Source of the DNA: Syntrophomonas sp. UBA4922
GTDB taxonomy: Bacteria; Bacillota; Syntrophomonadia; Syntrophomonadales; Syntrophomonadaceae
Direction: 5' to 3'
DNA length: 15,215 nt
Assembly: GCA_002398825.1 (NCBI GenBank)
Contig: DHBS01000012.1
Coordinates: 9,618-24,832 of the forward strand
In this document: piece after piece, positions 6,998-14,489 of the stretch
How the letters are laid out: every line of letters begins with the position of its first letter
How positions within the stretch are numbered: the stretch's first letter is position 1
Notes under the pieces: model-generated
The model's input: the letters and a program-made list of their open reading frames with translations, nothing else
The model's database searches: none
Told to the model about the DNA's origin: nothing
Program-made: the position numbers and the translations under genes

Positions 6998-7990
6998 ATG
7001 AGTGTTAACATAGATTTCGTCATTACCTGGGTTGACGGCGATGATAAAGACTGGCAAAAGAGTAAAAACAGCTATCTGACGGCCGGTTGTGAAGACTCTC
7101 CCAATCTGTATAGAGATTGGGACAACCTGCAATACTGGTTTAGAGGCGTAGAGAAATTTGCTCCCTGGGTGAGTAGAATACATTTTGTGACCTGCGGCCA
7201 TTTACCCAAGTGGCTGAATAGGGATCACGGCAAACTCAACATCGTCAAGCACAGTGATTTCATACCACCGCAATATCTTCCCACATTCAGCTCTCATGCC
7301 ATTGAGCTGAATCTGCATCGAATCGAAGGTTTGACCCAACAATTCGTTTATTTCAACGATGACACCTTCGCTATTAAGCCTGTGCGGCCCGAAGATTTTT
7401 TCAAAAACCATCTTCCCTGTGCAAGCGCGGTTATGACCGCTCTGATGCCCGTGGTTCCTGAAGACCCTTTCTTCCACTACTTGATTAACAACCTGGCCAT
7501 CATTAATAAATACTTTACAAAAAGAAAAGTGTTAAGAAGCCATTTTGGGAAATGGTTTAGCCTGAAATACGGAAAATACCTGTTGAACAATATTTACTAT
7601 GCGCCTTTGCGAAGCTTTTCTGGTTTCGCGAACTTCCATCTGCCCGCGTCTTTTTTGATTTCAATCTGTAAAGAAGTGTGGGAAAAGGAATTTGCTATAC
7701 TTGATGCTACATGCAAAAACAAATTCCGGACAATAAACGATGTTAACCAGTATGTTTTTTCTTACTGGCAGTATGCATCCGGTCAATTCTCTCCCCGACC
7801 TGTTAGTTCAGGACGCCTTTTTGTGATGGGAGATAATGATCAAGAACTCTTTGAGGCTATGTCCGGCAATGAGTATAAAATGATATGCATTAATGATAGT
7901 GTGTACGAAACCGACTTCATCCGAAAAAGAGAAGCCGTAAAGAAGCGTTTTGATCAACTGCTCCCGGATAAATCGGGGTTTGAGTTGTAA
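6998..7990 (+). CDS. Stealth-family sugar-phosphate (capsule-type) transferase
   Basis: 330 residues; ATG at 6998 with GAGG 7 bases upstream. The conserved Stealth regions are visible: CR1 IDFVITWVDGDD (5-16); CR2 about 39-125, from RDWDNLQYWFRGVEKFAPWV through HLPKWLN, LPTFSSHAIELNLHRI and FVYFNDDTF; CR3 about 208-245 (FANFHLPASFL); CR4 about 249-265 (VNQYVFSYWQY). Characterised members (capsule polymerases, GlcNAc-1-phosphotransferase) move a hexose-1-phosphate from a nucleotide sugar to a sugar hydroxyl, making phosphodiester-linked glycans; the acidic WVDG and NDD motifs belong to the catalytic core. No signal peptide or membrane span, so cytoplasmic face. Donor and acceptor unknown. It converges with the beta-propeller gene, leaving 13 bp, and diverges from the GNAT gene. 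Confidence 0.9.
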   Translation: MSVNIDFVITWVDGDDKDWQKSKNSYLTAGCEDSPNLYRDWDNLQYWFRGVEKFAPWVSRIHFVTCGHLPKWLNRDHGKLNIVKHSDFIPPQYLPTFSSHAIELNLHRIEGLTQQFVYFNDDTFAIKPVRPEDFFKNHLPCASAVMTALMPVVPEDPFFHYLINNLAIINKYFTKRKVLRSHFGKWFSLKYGKYLLNNIYYAPLRSFSGFANFHLPASFLISICKEVWEKEFAILDATCKNKFRTINDVNQYVFSYWQYASGQFSPRPVSSGRLFVMGDNDQELFEAMSGNEYKMICINDSVYETDFIRKREAVKKRFDQLLPDKSGFEL

Positions 7991-8003
7991 CTGCATCCCG
8001 ATT

Positions 8004-8927
8004 TCACTCCACGATCGCTTTCCCCGGGCTTTCATATTTAGTGTACAAATATAGCCATAATTTTTTGAACTTGAATAGTATCGGCTGAATTAAATAACTG
8101 TAATATTCCCGGTAGCCGTCAACGATTACGCAGTCATCATAAACATTAAAAGTGTGAAACCCCATATTATAGGGAGGCGATAAGGCACTGGACAATGACA
8201 GCACTTCTTGTTCCGAATATTCTTGACAAGTTAATTTCTTGACTTCCATGATCCTGATGGAATGCCCGTAAGATTTCTCGCAATCCATCACCGGCCTGAA
8301 TAATCGGCCCCGGTGTTTAAAAAAATGGCCGGCGGGACGCGCGGTCTTCAAATCGATTTTGACGGGATTCATTTCATGAGGCGAGAACTCCCCTAATTGA
8401 TCGGAGCAGAATATGCTCAGCTTGCTCATCGAATCTTCACGGCTTTCTCTGGTGGTGGCAAAGATCCAGTACTTACCGTTATATTCGAGCAGGGTCGGAT
8501 CTACCAGGGCATGGTCAGTTAATTTTAATTTTTGGTATCCTTCATCTCCGCCCACCGGTTTGTATGCGTATACTGCGCCGCTCCGATAGCCTTCCGGTAT
8601 TATGTGATCCTGGTAAATAAAAGGATAAGACAGATGATGCTTGTCATTGAGGATGGTTTCTTTATTGACCAGCCTTAAGGAGTTTTTATCAATAGTTAGA
8701 CGGGAGATCCTGCCTTTGTCCTCGCAAAAAATATATTCCTCAACTAAGATATAGTAATAACGGTCGTCTTGAGTCTGCAGGAAGGGATCTGCGAAATAAC
8801 GGTCGCGGTATTTATGCTTAACCCAGCGAATTTTCAGATCACCGGGGTTCTTGAAGATGTCATCGATGCCTGACGGTACTACCCCGATATTCCAGGCCCC
8901 CAGCAAAAATCTATGTTTGATCCCCAT
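8004..8927 (-). CDS. Beta-propeller glycan-related protein, GINT1 N-terminal domain-like (GH43-like fold)
   Basis: 307 residues from the ATG at 8927, which has AGAGG 8 bases before it; an upstream in-frame TTG would add 20 residues but lacks a ribosome site. Repeated blade motifs run through the protein: RYFADPFL (43-50) followed by VEEYIF and KGRIS; LSYPFI (99-104) with IIPEG (109-113); VDPTLLEYNGKYWIFATT (142-159); PAGHFFKHRGRLFRP (198-212); MGFHTFNVYDD (255-265). This pattern matches the domain named after glucosamine inositolphosphorylceramide transferase 1, a five-bladed propeller related to glycosidase family 43 and found in bacterial polysaccharide loci, often fused to formyl- or glycosyltransferases. 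Here it stands alone. Activity is not established; a sugar-nucleotide or glycan-handling role is inferred from the neighbours. Confidence 0.75.
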   Translation of the reverse strand: MGIKHRFLLGAWNIGVVPSGIDDIFKNPGDLKIRWVKHKYRDRYFADPFLQTQDDRYYYILVEEYIFCEDKGRISRLTIDKNSLRLVNKETILNDKHHLSYPFIYQDHIIPEGYRSGAVYAYKPVGGDEGYQKLKLTDHALVDPTLLEYNGKYWIFATTRESREDSMSKLSIFCSDQLGEFSPHEMNPVKIDLKTARPAGHFFKHRGRLFRPVMDCEKSYGHSIRIMEVKKLTCQEYSEQEVLSLSSALSPPYNMGFHTFNVYDDCVIVDGYREYYSYLIQPILFKFKKLWLYLYTKYESPGKAIVE

Positions 8928-8935
8928 CGTGTAAA

Positions 8936-8940
8936 CCTCT
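8936..8940 (-). promoter_or_regulatory. Ribosome binding site deciding the start of the propeller gene
   Basis: AGAGG on the minus strand, 8 bases before ATG 8927. It favours this start over the TTG at 8987. Confidence 0.5.
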
Positions 8941-8987
8941 GGTATAAAAATCTGCCCTGCATAGTACCTTAAATTAATACAGGACAA

Positions 8988-9319
8988 GGCGGAAAATTAA
9001 GGAATTAGCCCGGCAAGTCCATTTGTTGCTCGGGGTCATTAAAAATGAGACACTCTGCAATACAATTCCACTTAGACATACAACCATATTATATCAGACC
9101 GAGTAACCGCAGCCCCATTCCATTGTCATGCTTCTGTTCAAACGTTTTCAAGCGGTTTGGCAACCCCGGTGTGTTTGCCGCGATTTCAGAGCATTTGTCA
9201 TTGCCAGTACATATTTGCCGGGGCAAAATGTCCGGGTCTGCGGGGTGGAGTATATTACAATAGCAGCCTCATGATATGGGGATATGGGGAATGGCATGGT
9301 TTGAGATGCCGGGCTTCGC
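8988..9319. other. Intergenic region between propeller gene and germination operon
   Basis: About 330 bases with small overlapping open frames on both strands, none with a ribosome site or recognisable protein. It holds the upstream region of the propeller gene and the 3' trailer of the germination operon. An imperfect short inverted repeat (CCCCGG near 9163, CCGGGG near 9219) is present. I see no clear intrinsic terminator for the germination operon. Confidence 0.4.
9088..9096 (-). promoter_or_regulatory. Extended -10 promoter candidate for the propeller gene
   Basis: The minus strand reads TGATATAAT, a perfect TATAAT with the TGn extension. No good -35 lies 17 bases upstream, which extended -10 promoters can do without. 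It would give a leader of about 150 bases. Confidence 0.4.
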
Positions 9320-9484
9320 TTATGGGCAGAATAGGCAGCTTCCGGCAGGTTGAGAAACGCCGGATTGGTTGGCTTGACTGGCTTCAATATCGGGGACTGG
9401 CCGCAGGTAGCCGCTGATAAATATCAGGCCCAACACGGTAAAGAAAACCAGGTTGAAAATCAGGAAATGGCACTTTCTTGACAT
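9320..9484 (-). CDS. Small single-span membrane protein at end of germination operon
   Basis: 54 residues from the ATG at 9484. A perfect AGGAGG stands 6 bases upstream, a stronger ribosome site than those of the larger genes before it. Basic N-terminus (MSRKCH), one hydrophobic span about residues 7-25 (FLIFNLVFFTVLGLIFISG), then a polar tail rich in Ser, Gln, Ala and Pro ending with SCLFCP, a CxxC at 50-53. By the positive-inside rule the tail would face out (intermembrane side in a spore). It starts 37 bp after the gerB-type gene on the same strand, so it is likely the last gene of the operon. I do not recognise the family. Some Bacillus germination operons carry a small membrane D gene that modulates the receptor, and this could be an analogue, though those usually have two spans. 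Confidence 0.65.
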   Translation of the reverse strand: MSRKCHFLIFNLVFFTVLGLIFISGYLRPVPDIEASQANQSGVSQPAGSCLFCP

Positions 9485-9490
9485 AAGGCG

Positions 9491-9496
9491 CCTCCT
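9491..9496 (-). promoter_or_regulatory. Ribosome binding site of the 54-residue membrane protein
   Basis: AGGAGG on the minus strand, exact anti-Shine-Dalgarno complement, 6 bases before ATG 9484. It is the main reason to believe the small gene and rules out the longer frame starting at 9547. Confidence 0.75.
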
Positions 9497-9521
9497 ACCA
9501 AAAACCAGATATAGTCTACAA

Positions 9522-10643
9522 CTAGCTGCCGGTGCTGTTATTGGCACTGCTAGCGGTCATGAGCTTCCCGCTGAACAGGGCCATAACAAATAAGAGCAGC
9601 GGCAATCCCAGGCTGACTGCCAGGCAGATCTGAGCCCAGGGGTAATCCAGGAAATTAACGTAGTTATTGTGATCCTTGGCCATGAAATAGGTTATCGGCA
9701 CAAGCACCAGGGATAAGGGGACCACAATATACCAGTCTTTCTTTATGCCGCTGATCTGTTTTATGCTGTACATGGCACAAAAGTACAGGGTGGCCGATTG
9801 TACGAAGGTTGAGAAGGTAAAAAAGAACACCATGATCAGCTCGTAGCGGGGCAAAAACCTGGTCAACTGGGCGCATCTGATCTGCTGCATACACACCACC
9901 ACATACTGTTCCATGGCGCCCGCCCCCATCACCCCCAATTCCAAAACCGGCCAGGTAATAATAATTACAGCGGAAACCGCCATAGCCCAGAATGTTAACC
10001 GACCTGCTTTATTGTTGTCATTGAGCATGGGGAAAATCATGCCTATTGCCATGGCCGCCAGAGCCAGGTCGCCGAACACATAAATAGAAGCTGCCAGATT
10101 ATCCACAATCCCGCGGTCAAACAGGGGCAGGAGATTTATCATCTCAAAATCCCCGATAGTGCCGAAAATCATAGTCACATTGATCAACAGGCATCCCAAA
10201 AAGCCCAGGAGGGCATAGCGTATAATGTTTTCGATCCCCAGAATAACCCCATACATACAGAGCAGAATATAGATAAGGCATATAACCAGGAAGGGTGTTT
10301 CTATCAGGAAATATTCCTTAAGATGCAAAGTCATCACATTGGCAGATACTGCGAAGCCTAGGGAAAAGAATGCCGCCAGCATCAGGCCCGCCAACTTGCC
10401 CGGCCATTTGCCTATGACTTGTTCCACGATTCCGATTATGGTCAGTTTGGAAAACCTTGAACTGAGGAAGACGATCAACAAGAGCATCAAAGTACCTGCT
10501 GCAAAACCGATGGCCATAGCCGTCCAGGCATCCCCTCCCACCCGTCTGGCAGTAACCCCGGCGGTTATGCCGATGGCTTTGGGAAAAAGCAGGTTGGGAA
10601 TGAGCAGAAAGTATTGCATTCTATCTATTTGCACTTTGGTCAT
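9522..10643 (-). CDS. gerAB: Spore germination receptor B subunit (GerAB/GerKB-type permease-like)
   Basis: 373 residues with about ten hydrophobic spans, the usual size and topology of the GerAB endospore germination permease family (amino acid/polyamine/organocation superfamily). Hallmarks include the N-terminal QYFLLIPNLLFPKAIG span and the RYELIMVFFFTFSTFVQSA stretch (about 267-285) with the conserved Arg-x-Glu. In characterised receptors this inner-membrane subunit binds the germinant, often an amino acid. ATG at 10643 with AGGAG about 10 bases upstream. It begins one base after the stop of the C-subunit gene (TAACATG), so translation is probably coupled. The C-terminal tail is short and Ser/Asn rich. 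Which germinant is recognised cannot be read. Confidence 0.9.
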   Translation of the reverse strand: MTKVQIDRMQYFLLIPNLLFPKAIGITAGVTARRVGGDAWTAMAIGFAAGTLMLLLIVFLSSRFSKLTIIGIVEQVIGKWPGKLAGLMLAAFFSLGFAVSANVMTLHLKEYFLIETPFLVICLIYILLCMYGVILGIENIIRYALLGFLGCLLINVTMIFGTIGDFEMINLLPLFDRGIVDNLAASIYVFGDLALAAMAIGMIFPMLNDNNKAGRLTFWAMAVSAVIIITWPVLELGVMGAGAMEQYVVVCMQQIRCAQLTRFLPRYELIMVFFFTFSTFVQSATLYFCAMYSIKQISGIKKDWYIVVPLSLVLVPITYFMAKDHNNYVNFLDYPWAQICLAVSLGLPLLLFVMALFSGKLMTASSANNSTGS

Positions 10644-10644
10644 G

Positions 10645-11859
10645 TTAAGATCGCTCCTTATAGTTTCTCTGCGGGATTTGATTGAGGGTGCTGGAGTCGA
10701 TGGAGACGTTGACCACTACCTCCACTTCAACTTCCGGGAATGTTTCGGCCCACCGATATTTTAGGTCCTGATTCCACTCCTTCTTGTGCTGCACATGCAC
10801 GGTACTGCCAAATTTCAGCACATCACTTCTGAACTCCTTTTGAACCTTGCTGACGCTCGAGCGAACCTCTGTAGCGATCTGCTGTTCCGCCAGCCCTTCC
10901 AGGGCGCTTTTAAACTCATCCATAGTTAACGAGCTAGAAATGTCTTCTTCGGTGATGTGTCCGGTTCCCGAGATTTCTATAGTAAACTCAGGCATATCCT
11001 GGTTGAGCCGGGATTCGATTTTGGCATGTACTGACCTCATCTCCACAGCCACCGCTTTAACACTGTTTTCGGGATGGGGCAGTGAGATTACTGAATTGGG
11101 CTCTTCGCCCAAAAACCAGGACAGTCCCCGGGCTTCATCTGCGGAAAGATACCCCAGCATTCTGGTGTTGTGGAAAACCGCCATCCCTGATATCTCGATC
11201 TGCTCCACAATATTTTCCGATACATTGGCGAGACCGGCTTCAGTCAGGGCCTGGTTTAAGGTGAGGCGGGAGATCAATATATGATTGTTTTCATCTGAAA
11301 AGTCATGAAATACATTGAGCAAATCGCTGGGCAGACCCAGGCCGGTCAGTTTTTGAAATCTGAATACTTCGGTAATGGCCCTGCCCGGGATATTACCCAT
11401 GCCGGCATTGCTTTTGATAATGTCGCTGGCCTGCAAGGGTGTGATGGCCACCCAGGTTTTCATACGCAGTTCGTAATTATGGGTGAAAAAGTCGATTACC
11501 GGGGTGATATCTTCTCTGGCCAGGGATTCTCCCACAACGATTATGTTGTTATGCGCCCACATAATGCGCTGGGAGGAAAAACGCGCGATTTCCCGGATAG
11601 CATCAAAAATGGTCCTGCCTTCGGCACTTGCTATCCAGACCTGTGACTCGTTTTTCTCTTTGTCTCCGCCGCCGCTGGAACCTGAGCCTTGGGGATTGGC
11701 AACTTGAACCGTTACCCAAAATAGATTGGGATCCCGGGAGGATTTATCGATCCCCACCGCCATAACCAGGCCTATTTCATTGATTTCCCGCATGTCCCAG
11801 CAGCCCCCCGGCAACAACAGAGTGATTAATAATACTGAAAGAATTAGCTTGCGCATCAT
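10645..11859 (-). CDS. gerAC: Spore germination receptor C subunit (Ger(x)C lipoprotein)
   Basis: 404 residues. A lipoprotein signal peptide ends in LLLPGGCWDMREINEIG, with lipidation expected at Cys20; CWDxREI straight after the Cys is the family hallmark. Middle and C-terminal parts contain typical GerAC segments such as DKSS (VMAVGIDKS), RFSSQRIMWAHNNIIVVGE and a C-terminal domain with VQKEFRSDVLKFG. The -3 to -1 residues are Pro-Gly-Gly, slightly off the usual lipobox. It is an outer-leaflet lipoprotein of the spore inner membrane that completes the receptor with A and B subunits. ATG at 11859 (a second ATG follows directly) with AAGGCAGG upstream. It starts 20 bp after the A gene. The gene order A-C-B differs from the A-B-C order of Bacillus subtilis gerA. 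Confidence 0.92.
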   Translation of the reverse strand: MMRKLILSVLLITLLLPGGCWDMREINEIGLVMAVGIDKSSRDPNLFWVTVQVANPQGSGSSGGGDKEKNESQVWIASAEGRTIFDAIREIARFSSQRIMWAHNNIIVVGESLAREDITPVIDFFTHNYELRMKTWVAITPLQASDIIKSNAGMGNIPGRAITEVFRFQKLTGLGLPSDLLNVFHDFSDENNHILISRLTLNQALTEAGLANVSENIVEQIEISGMAVFHNTRMLGYLSADEARGLSWFLGEEPNSVISLPHPENSVKAVAVEMRSVHAKIESRLNQDMPEFTIEISGTGHITEEDISSSLTMDEFKSALEGLAEQQIATEVRSSVSKVQKEFRSDVLKFGSTVHVQHKKEWNQDLKYRWAETFPEVEVEVVVNVSIDSSTLNQIPQRNYKERS

Positions 11860-11879
11860 GGCCTGCCTTTTTATTCTGA

Positions 11880-13379
11880 TTAGTTGTTATTACCCGAACT
11901 GCCTGGTTGTCTGACGCTGTCTTGAGGCCGGGTGGTCTCGGGACGTTTTTTCATTTCCGTATATGGCGCCCTGAGCAGGGTATCCTTTTGGGGATCTTTT
12001 TGATAGGGGCTAATGGGCGAGTAATAAGGCGTACCTAATGACCTTAGTGAAATCAAATACAGGGTCATAAAAATAATTGCCCCCAGGTATCCGAAGATTC
12101 CGAATAGAGCAGAACTAAGCAACACCGGAAAGCGCAGCAAACGTATGGTATTGCTCATGGCAAAAGAGGGGATGGCATAGGATGCAATAGCCCCGGTAGC
12201 AACTGCGATAACCAGTGCCGGCCCTATCAAACCGGCTTGAACTGCGGCCTGGCCAATCACCAGGGTTCCCACTATGCTTACGGTTTGTCCCAGGGCTTTG
12301 GGAAGCCGCAGCCCGGCTTCATTCATTACTTCCAATAGGATTTCCATAATGAATGCTTCTATGGCTGCCGGGAAAGGCACTCCTTGCCGGTCGGCAGCGA
12401 TTTTTAAAGCCAGCGAAGTCGGCAGCATTTCCTGATGAAATGATGTTAAGAGCACATAGGCGGATGAGCTGGATACGGCCAGAAACATAGCCAGGAGCCT
12501 GATCCATCTCCAAAAAGTGCCCAGAATATATTTCTCATAATAATCAGTAGGGGACTGCAAAAAATGCCAGAAGATCGTGGGGGCGATTACTACAAAGGGC
12601 GTATTGTCGGCTATGAGCACGATTCTTCCTTCCAACAATGCCGCTGTGGCCTTGTCAGGCCTTTCGGTGCGCAGCATTTTGGGGAATATGGAATACTTGG
12701 AATCTTCGATTAGCTCTTCAATAGTATTGCTGGCTATAATGGCGTCGATTTTAATCTTTCCCAGACGGGTTCTCAATTCTGTCAATATCTCATCATTAGT
12801 CAGACCCTCTATGTATACCAGAGCGATATCGGTTTTAGTCCGGTCACCGAGGCGCATGGCCTCAAAACGCAGACCGTAGTCTCTGATGCGCCGTCTGATC
12901 AATGCCATATTAGGCACCAGGTCTTCCACAAAACTGTCCTTGGGGCCTCTTATTTCCACTTCCGAGGTGGGTTCGCTGATGGTTCTTGACTCCCAACCGG
13001 TATTGGCCAGGATAAAAGCGCCGGGATATTTGTCTATAAACAGTACTGAATTCCCGGAAACGATGGCATCACAAATTTCGGTCCAGTTCTGGCTCGGTTT
13101 TATCCCCGCAATGAACAGAGATGATTTTATGAAGTCGGGCAGGGTGATTTTTTTGACCCGTTTTTCGGTTCCGATGCGATTTGGTACGGTCAATGGTCTG
13201 ATAATGGCATCTTCAAGTTCGGTGATATTGATCAGGCCTTTAATGTATACGATAAGCGCACTGCAGCTATCCAGGGCAGGGATAAGCAGATGACGGTACT
13301 GAGTATCCAAACCCTGACCAATGGTAGTGATCAAATATTGCTCGTCCTTGCGCAAATCTCCGCTTATCTTCTGCTCCAA
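11880..13379 (-). CDS. gerAA: Spore germination receptor A subunit (GerAA/GerKA type)
   Basis: About 499 residues. The N-terminal cytoplasmic half carries the family signature EVEIRGPKDSFVEDL (around 141-155) and NMALIRRRI. The membrane half has spans near 285-313, 379-405 and 415-445, with PFPAAIEAFIMEILLEVMNE (335-354) and AGLRLPKALG, strongly conserved in the family. The C-tail is polar (SPISPYQKDPQK..., ending in Ser/Gly/Asn). In known receptors this subunit forms the oligomeric channel that opens on germinant binding. The start is uncertain: TTG at 13379 has GGTGG 6 bases upstream, while TTG at 13400 has no site and would add RIWWII, odd for a cytosolic N-terminus. First gene of the operon. 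Confidence 0.9.
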   Translation of the reverse strand: MEQKISGDLRKDEQYLITTIGQGLDTQYRHLLIPALDSCSALIVYIKGLINITELEDAIIRPLTVPNRIGTEKRVKKITLPDFIKSSLFIAGIKPSQNWTEICDAIVSGNSVLFIDKYPGAFILANTGWESRTISEPTSEVEIRGPKDSFVEDLVPNMALIRRRIRDYGLRFEAMRLGDRTKTDIALVYIEGLTNDEILTELRTRLGKIKIDAIIASNTIEELIEDSKYSIFPKMLRTERPDKATAALLEGRIVLIADNTPFVVIAPTIFWHFLQSPTDYYEKYILGTFWRWIRLLAMFLAVSSSSAYVLLTSFHQEMLPTSLALKIAADRQGVPFPAAIEAFIMEILLEVMNEAGLRLPKALGQTVSIVGTLVIGQAAVQAGLIGPALVIAVATGAIASYAIPSFAMSNTIRLLRFPVLLSSALFGIFGYLGAIIFMTLYLISLRSLGTPYYSPISPYQKDPQKDTLLRAPYTEMKKRPETTRPQDSVRQPGSSGNNN

Positions 13380-13416
13380 AATTATCCACCAAATTCTCAA
13401 AATGATCAGGTCTTCA

Positions 13417-13446
13417 TAATATTACATAATATTGTTTGCCCAATAC
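13417..13446 (-). promoter_or_regulatory. Possible sigma-G (forespore) promoter of the germination operon
   Basis: On the minus strand GTATT (13446-13442), an 18-base spacer and AATATTA (13423-13417). The latter matches the sigma-G -10 consensus CATxHTA at 6 of 7 positions and the -35 matches GHATR at 4 of 5. Germination receptor genes in Bacillus are sigma-G controlled. The region is A/T rich, so chance matches are easy. Confidence 0.35.
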
Positions 13447-13455
13447 CCGCCTGGA

Positions 13456-13488
13456 AAATACAAAAGGGGCGGACATATGCCCGCCCCG
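13456..13488 (-). terminator. Intrinsic terminator of the por operon
   Basis: On the minus strand GGGGCGG (13487-13481) and CCGCCCC (13472-13466) form a GC-only stem around the loop GCATATGT, followed by TTTTGTATTTT. It sits 31 bp after the porB stop and separates the por operon from the germination operon. Confidence 0.9.
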
Positions 13489-13518
13489 GTGTCCCAGGGA
13501 GAAGGTCTTACTACAGGT

Positions 13519-14457
13519 TTAAATGGTAATCTTGGCCCGTTCCCGCATAAAAGCGATCTCGCGATCAATGTCGCCTTGAATTTCGGCGATGCGCTCTTTA
13601 GCATCAGGGCCTTTAAGCAAGCGGTTGAAGCGGCCCTGCTTCATTAAGTATTGATCTACCGGGGCAGCGTCTTTCTTGCCGTTGATGATAAGTGAACTGG
13701 GGTTGTTAAAGCTGATTTTGCCGTTTTCCGCTTCCCATAACAGCCAGGCGCCGCTGCGCACAGCCATACGGCTCATCTGCACGGTTTCAGGCATATCGAA
13801 CTGCCAGCCTAAATAGCAGGGGGCCAGAATTTCAATGTATTTCATGCCGGGAATGTTTTTGGCTTTTACCACCTTGTCGTACAGGTCGCCGGGATAAGCC
13901 ACGGTAGCGGTAGCCACGTAGGGAATATTGTGATCTAGCATCAAGAGGGCCATATTTTTCTTGGGCTGGCGCTTGCCGCTTGGAGTGGTGGTGGTGAAGC
14001 TGCCGCGCGGGGTGGCGCCGCTGCGTTGTACGCCGGTGTTGCTGTAGGCTTCGTTGTTATAGCAAAAATGAATGATATTATCGTTGCGCTCGGCTGCGGC
14101 TGAAAGCGCCTGGAAGCCGATGTCATAGGTGCCGCCATCGCCCACCCAACTGAATACGGTAGGGAGCTCGCCTTGCAGGCGGCCCTTTTCCTGCAATATT
14201 TCAACCGCGTGGCTGATACCGGAGGCCGAAGAGCCAGCCGACGCAAAGGTAATATTAATGCAAGGCCAGTTGTAGCCTAGTTTGGGGGTCATGCCCATGC
14301 TGGCCACCGAACAGGAGGGGGTCAAGAGCATGATGGCGTTTGGACCCAAAGCTTTGCCCACCATGCGCAAGGCCATGGTGGCGGGGCAGCCGCCGCAGGC
14401 CCCGTTGCCGCTTAAAACCTGCTCAATATCCGGCAGTTTTTTAATACTGGTAGTCAT
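13519..14457 (-). CDS. porB: Pyruvate (2-oxoacid):ferredoxin oxidoreductase, beta subunit
   Basis: 312 residues, the usual length of the thiamine-diphosphate subunit of four-subunit enzymes. The ThDP motif is GDGGTYDIG (106-114) followed by the closing Asn pair (134-135) and NEAYSNTGVQRSGATP. Four cysteines expected to hold a 4Fe-4S cluster are present: C21 and C24 (ACGGC), C49 (TPSC) and C214 (LAPCYLGW). The enzyme oxidises pyruvate or a related 2-oxoacid with CoA to acyl-CoA, carbon dioxide and reduced ferredoxin, in the cytoplasm. The NTGVQRSGATP context suits pyruvate, but related 2-oxoacids are not excluded. ATG at 14457; GGATGAGAT just before it is a fair ribosome site. It follows porA by 32 bp and is the last gene before a terminator. 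Confidence 0.92.
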   Translation of the reverse strand: MTTSIKKLPDIEQVLSGNGACGGCPATMALRMVGKALGPNAIMLLTPSCSVASMGMTPKLGYNWPCINITFASAGSSASGISHAVEILQEKGRLQGELPTVFSWVGDGGTYDIGFQALSAAAERNDNIIHFCYNNEAYSNTGVQRSGATPRGSFTTTTPSGKRQPKKNMALLMLDHNIPYVATATVAYPGDLYDKVVKAKNIPGMKYIEILAPCYLGWQFDMPETVQMSRMAVRSGAWLLWEAENGKISFNNPSSLIINGKKDAAPVDQYLMKQGRFNRLLKGPDAKERIAEIQGDIDREIAFMRERAKITI

Positions 14458-14489
14458 ATCTCATCCATTCCTTTCATGGTCCGGGCGCT

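Noticed and set aside
9045..9417. Overlapping small open frames on both strands between the propeller gene and the germination operon
   Set aside because: They overlap each other, lack ribosome sites and have no coding-like composition.
10339..11284. Plus-strand open frames of 141 and 145 codons across gerAB/gerAC
   Set aside because: Antisense shadows of clearly coding membrane and lipoprotein genes.
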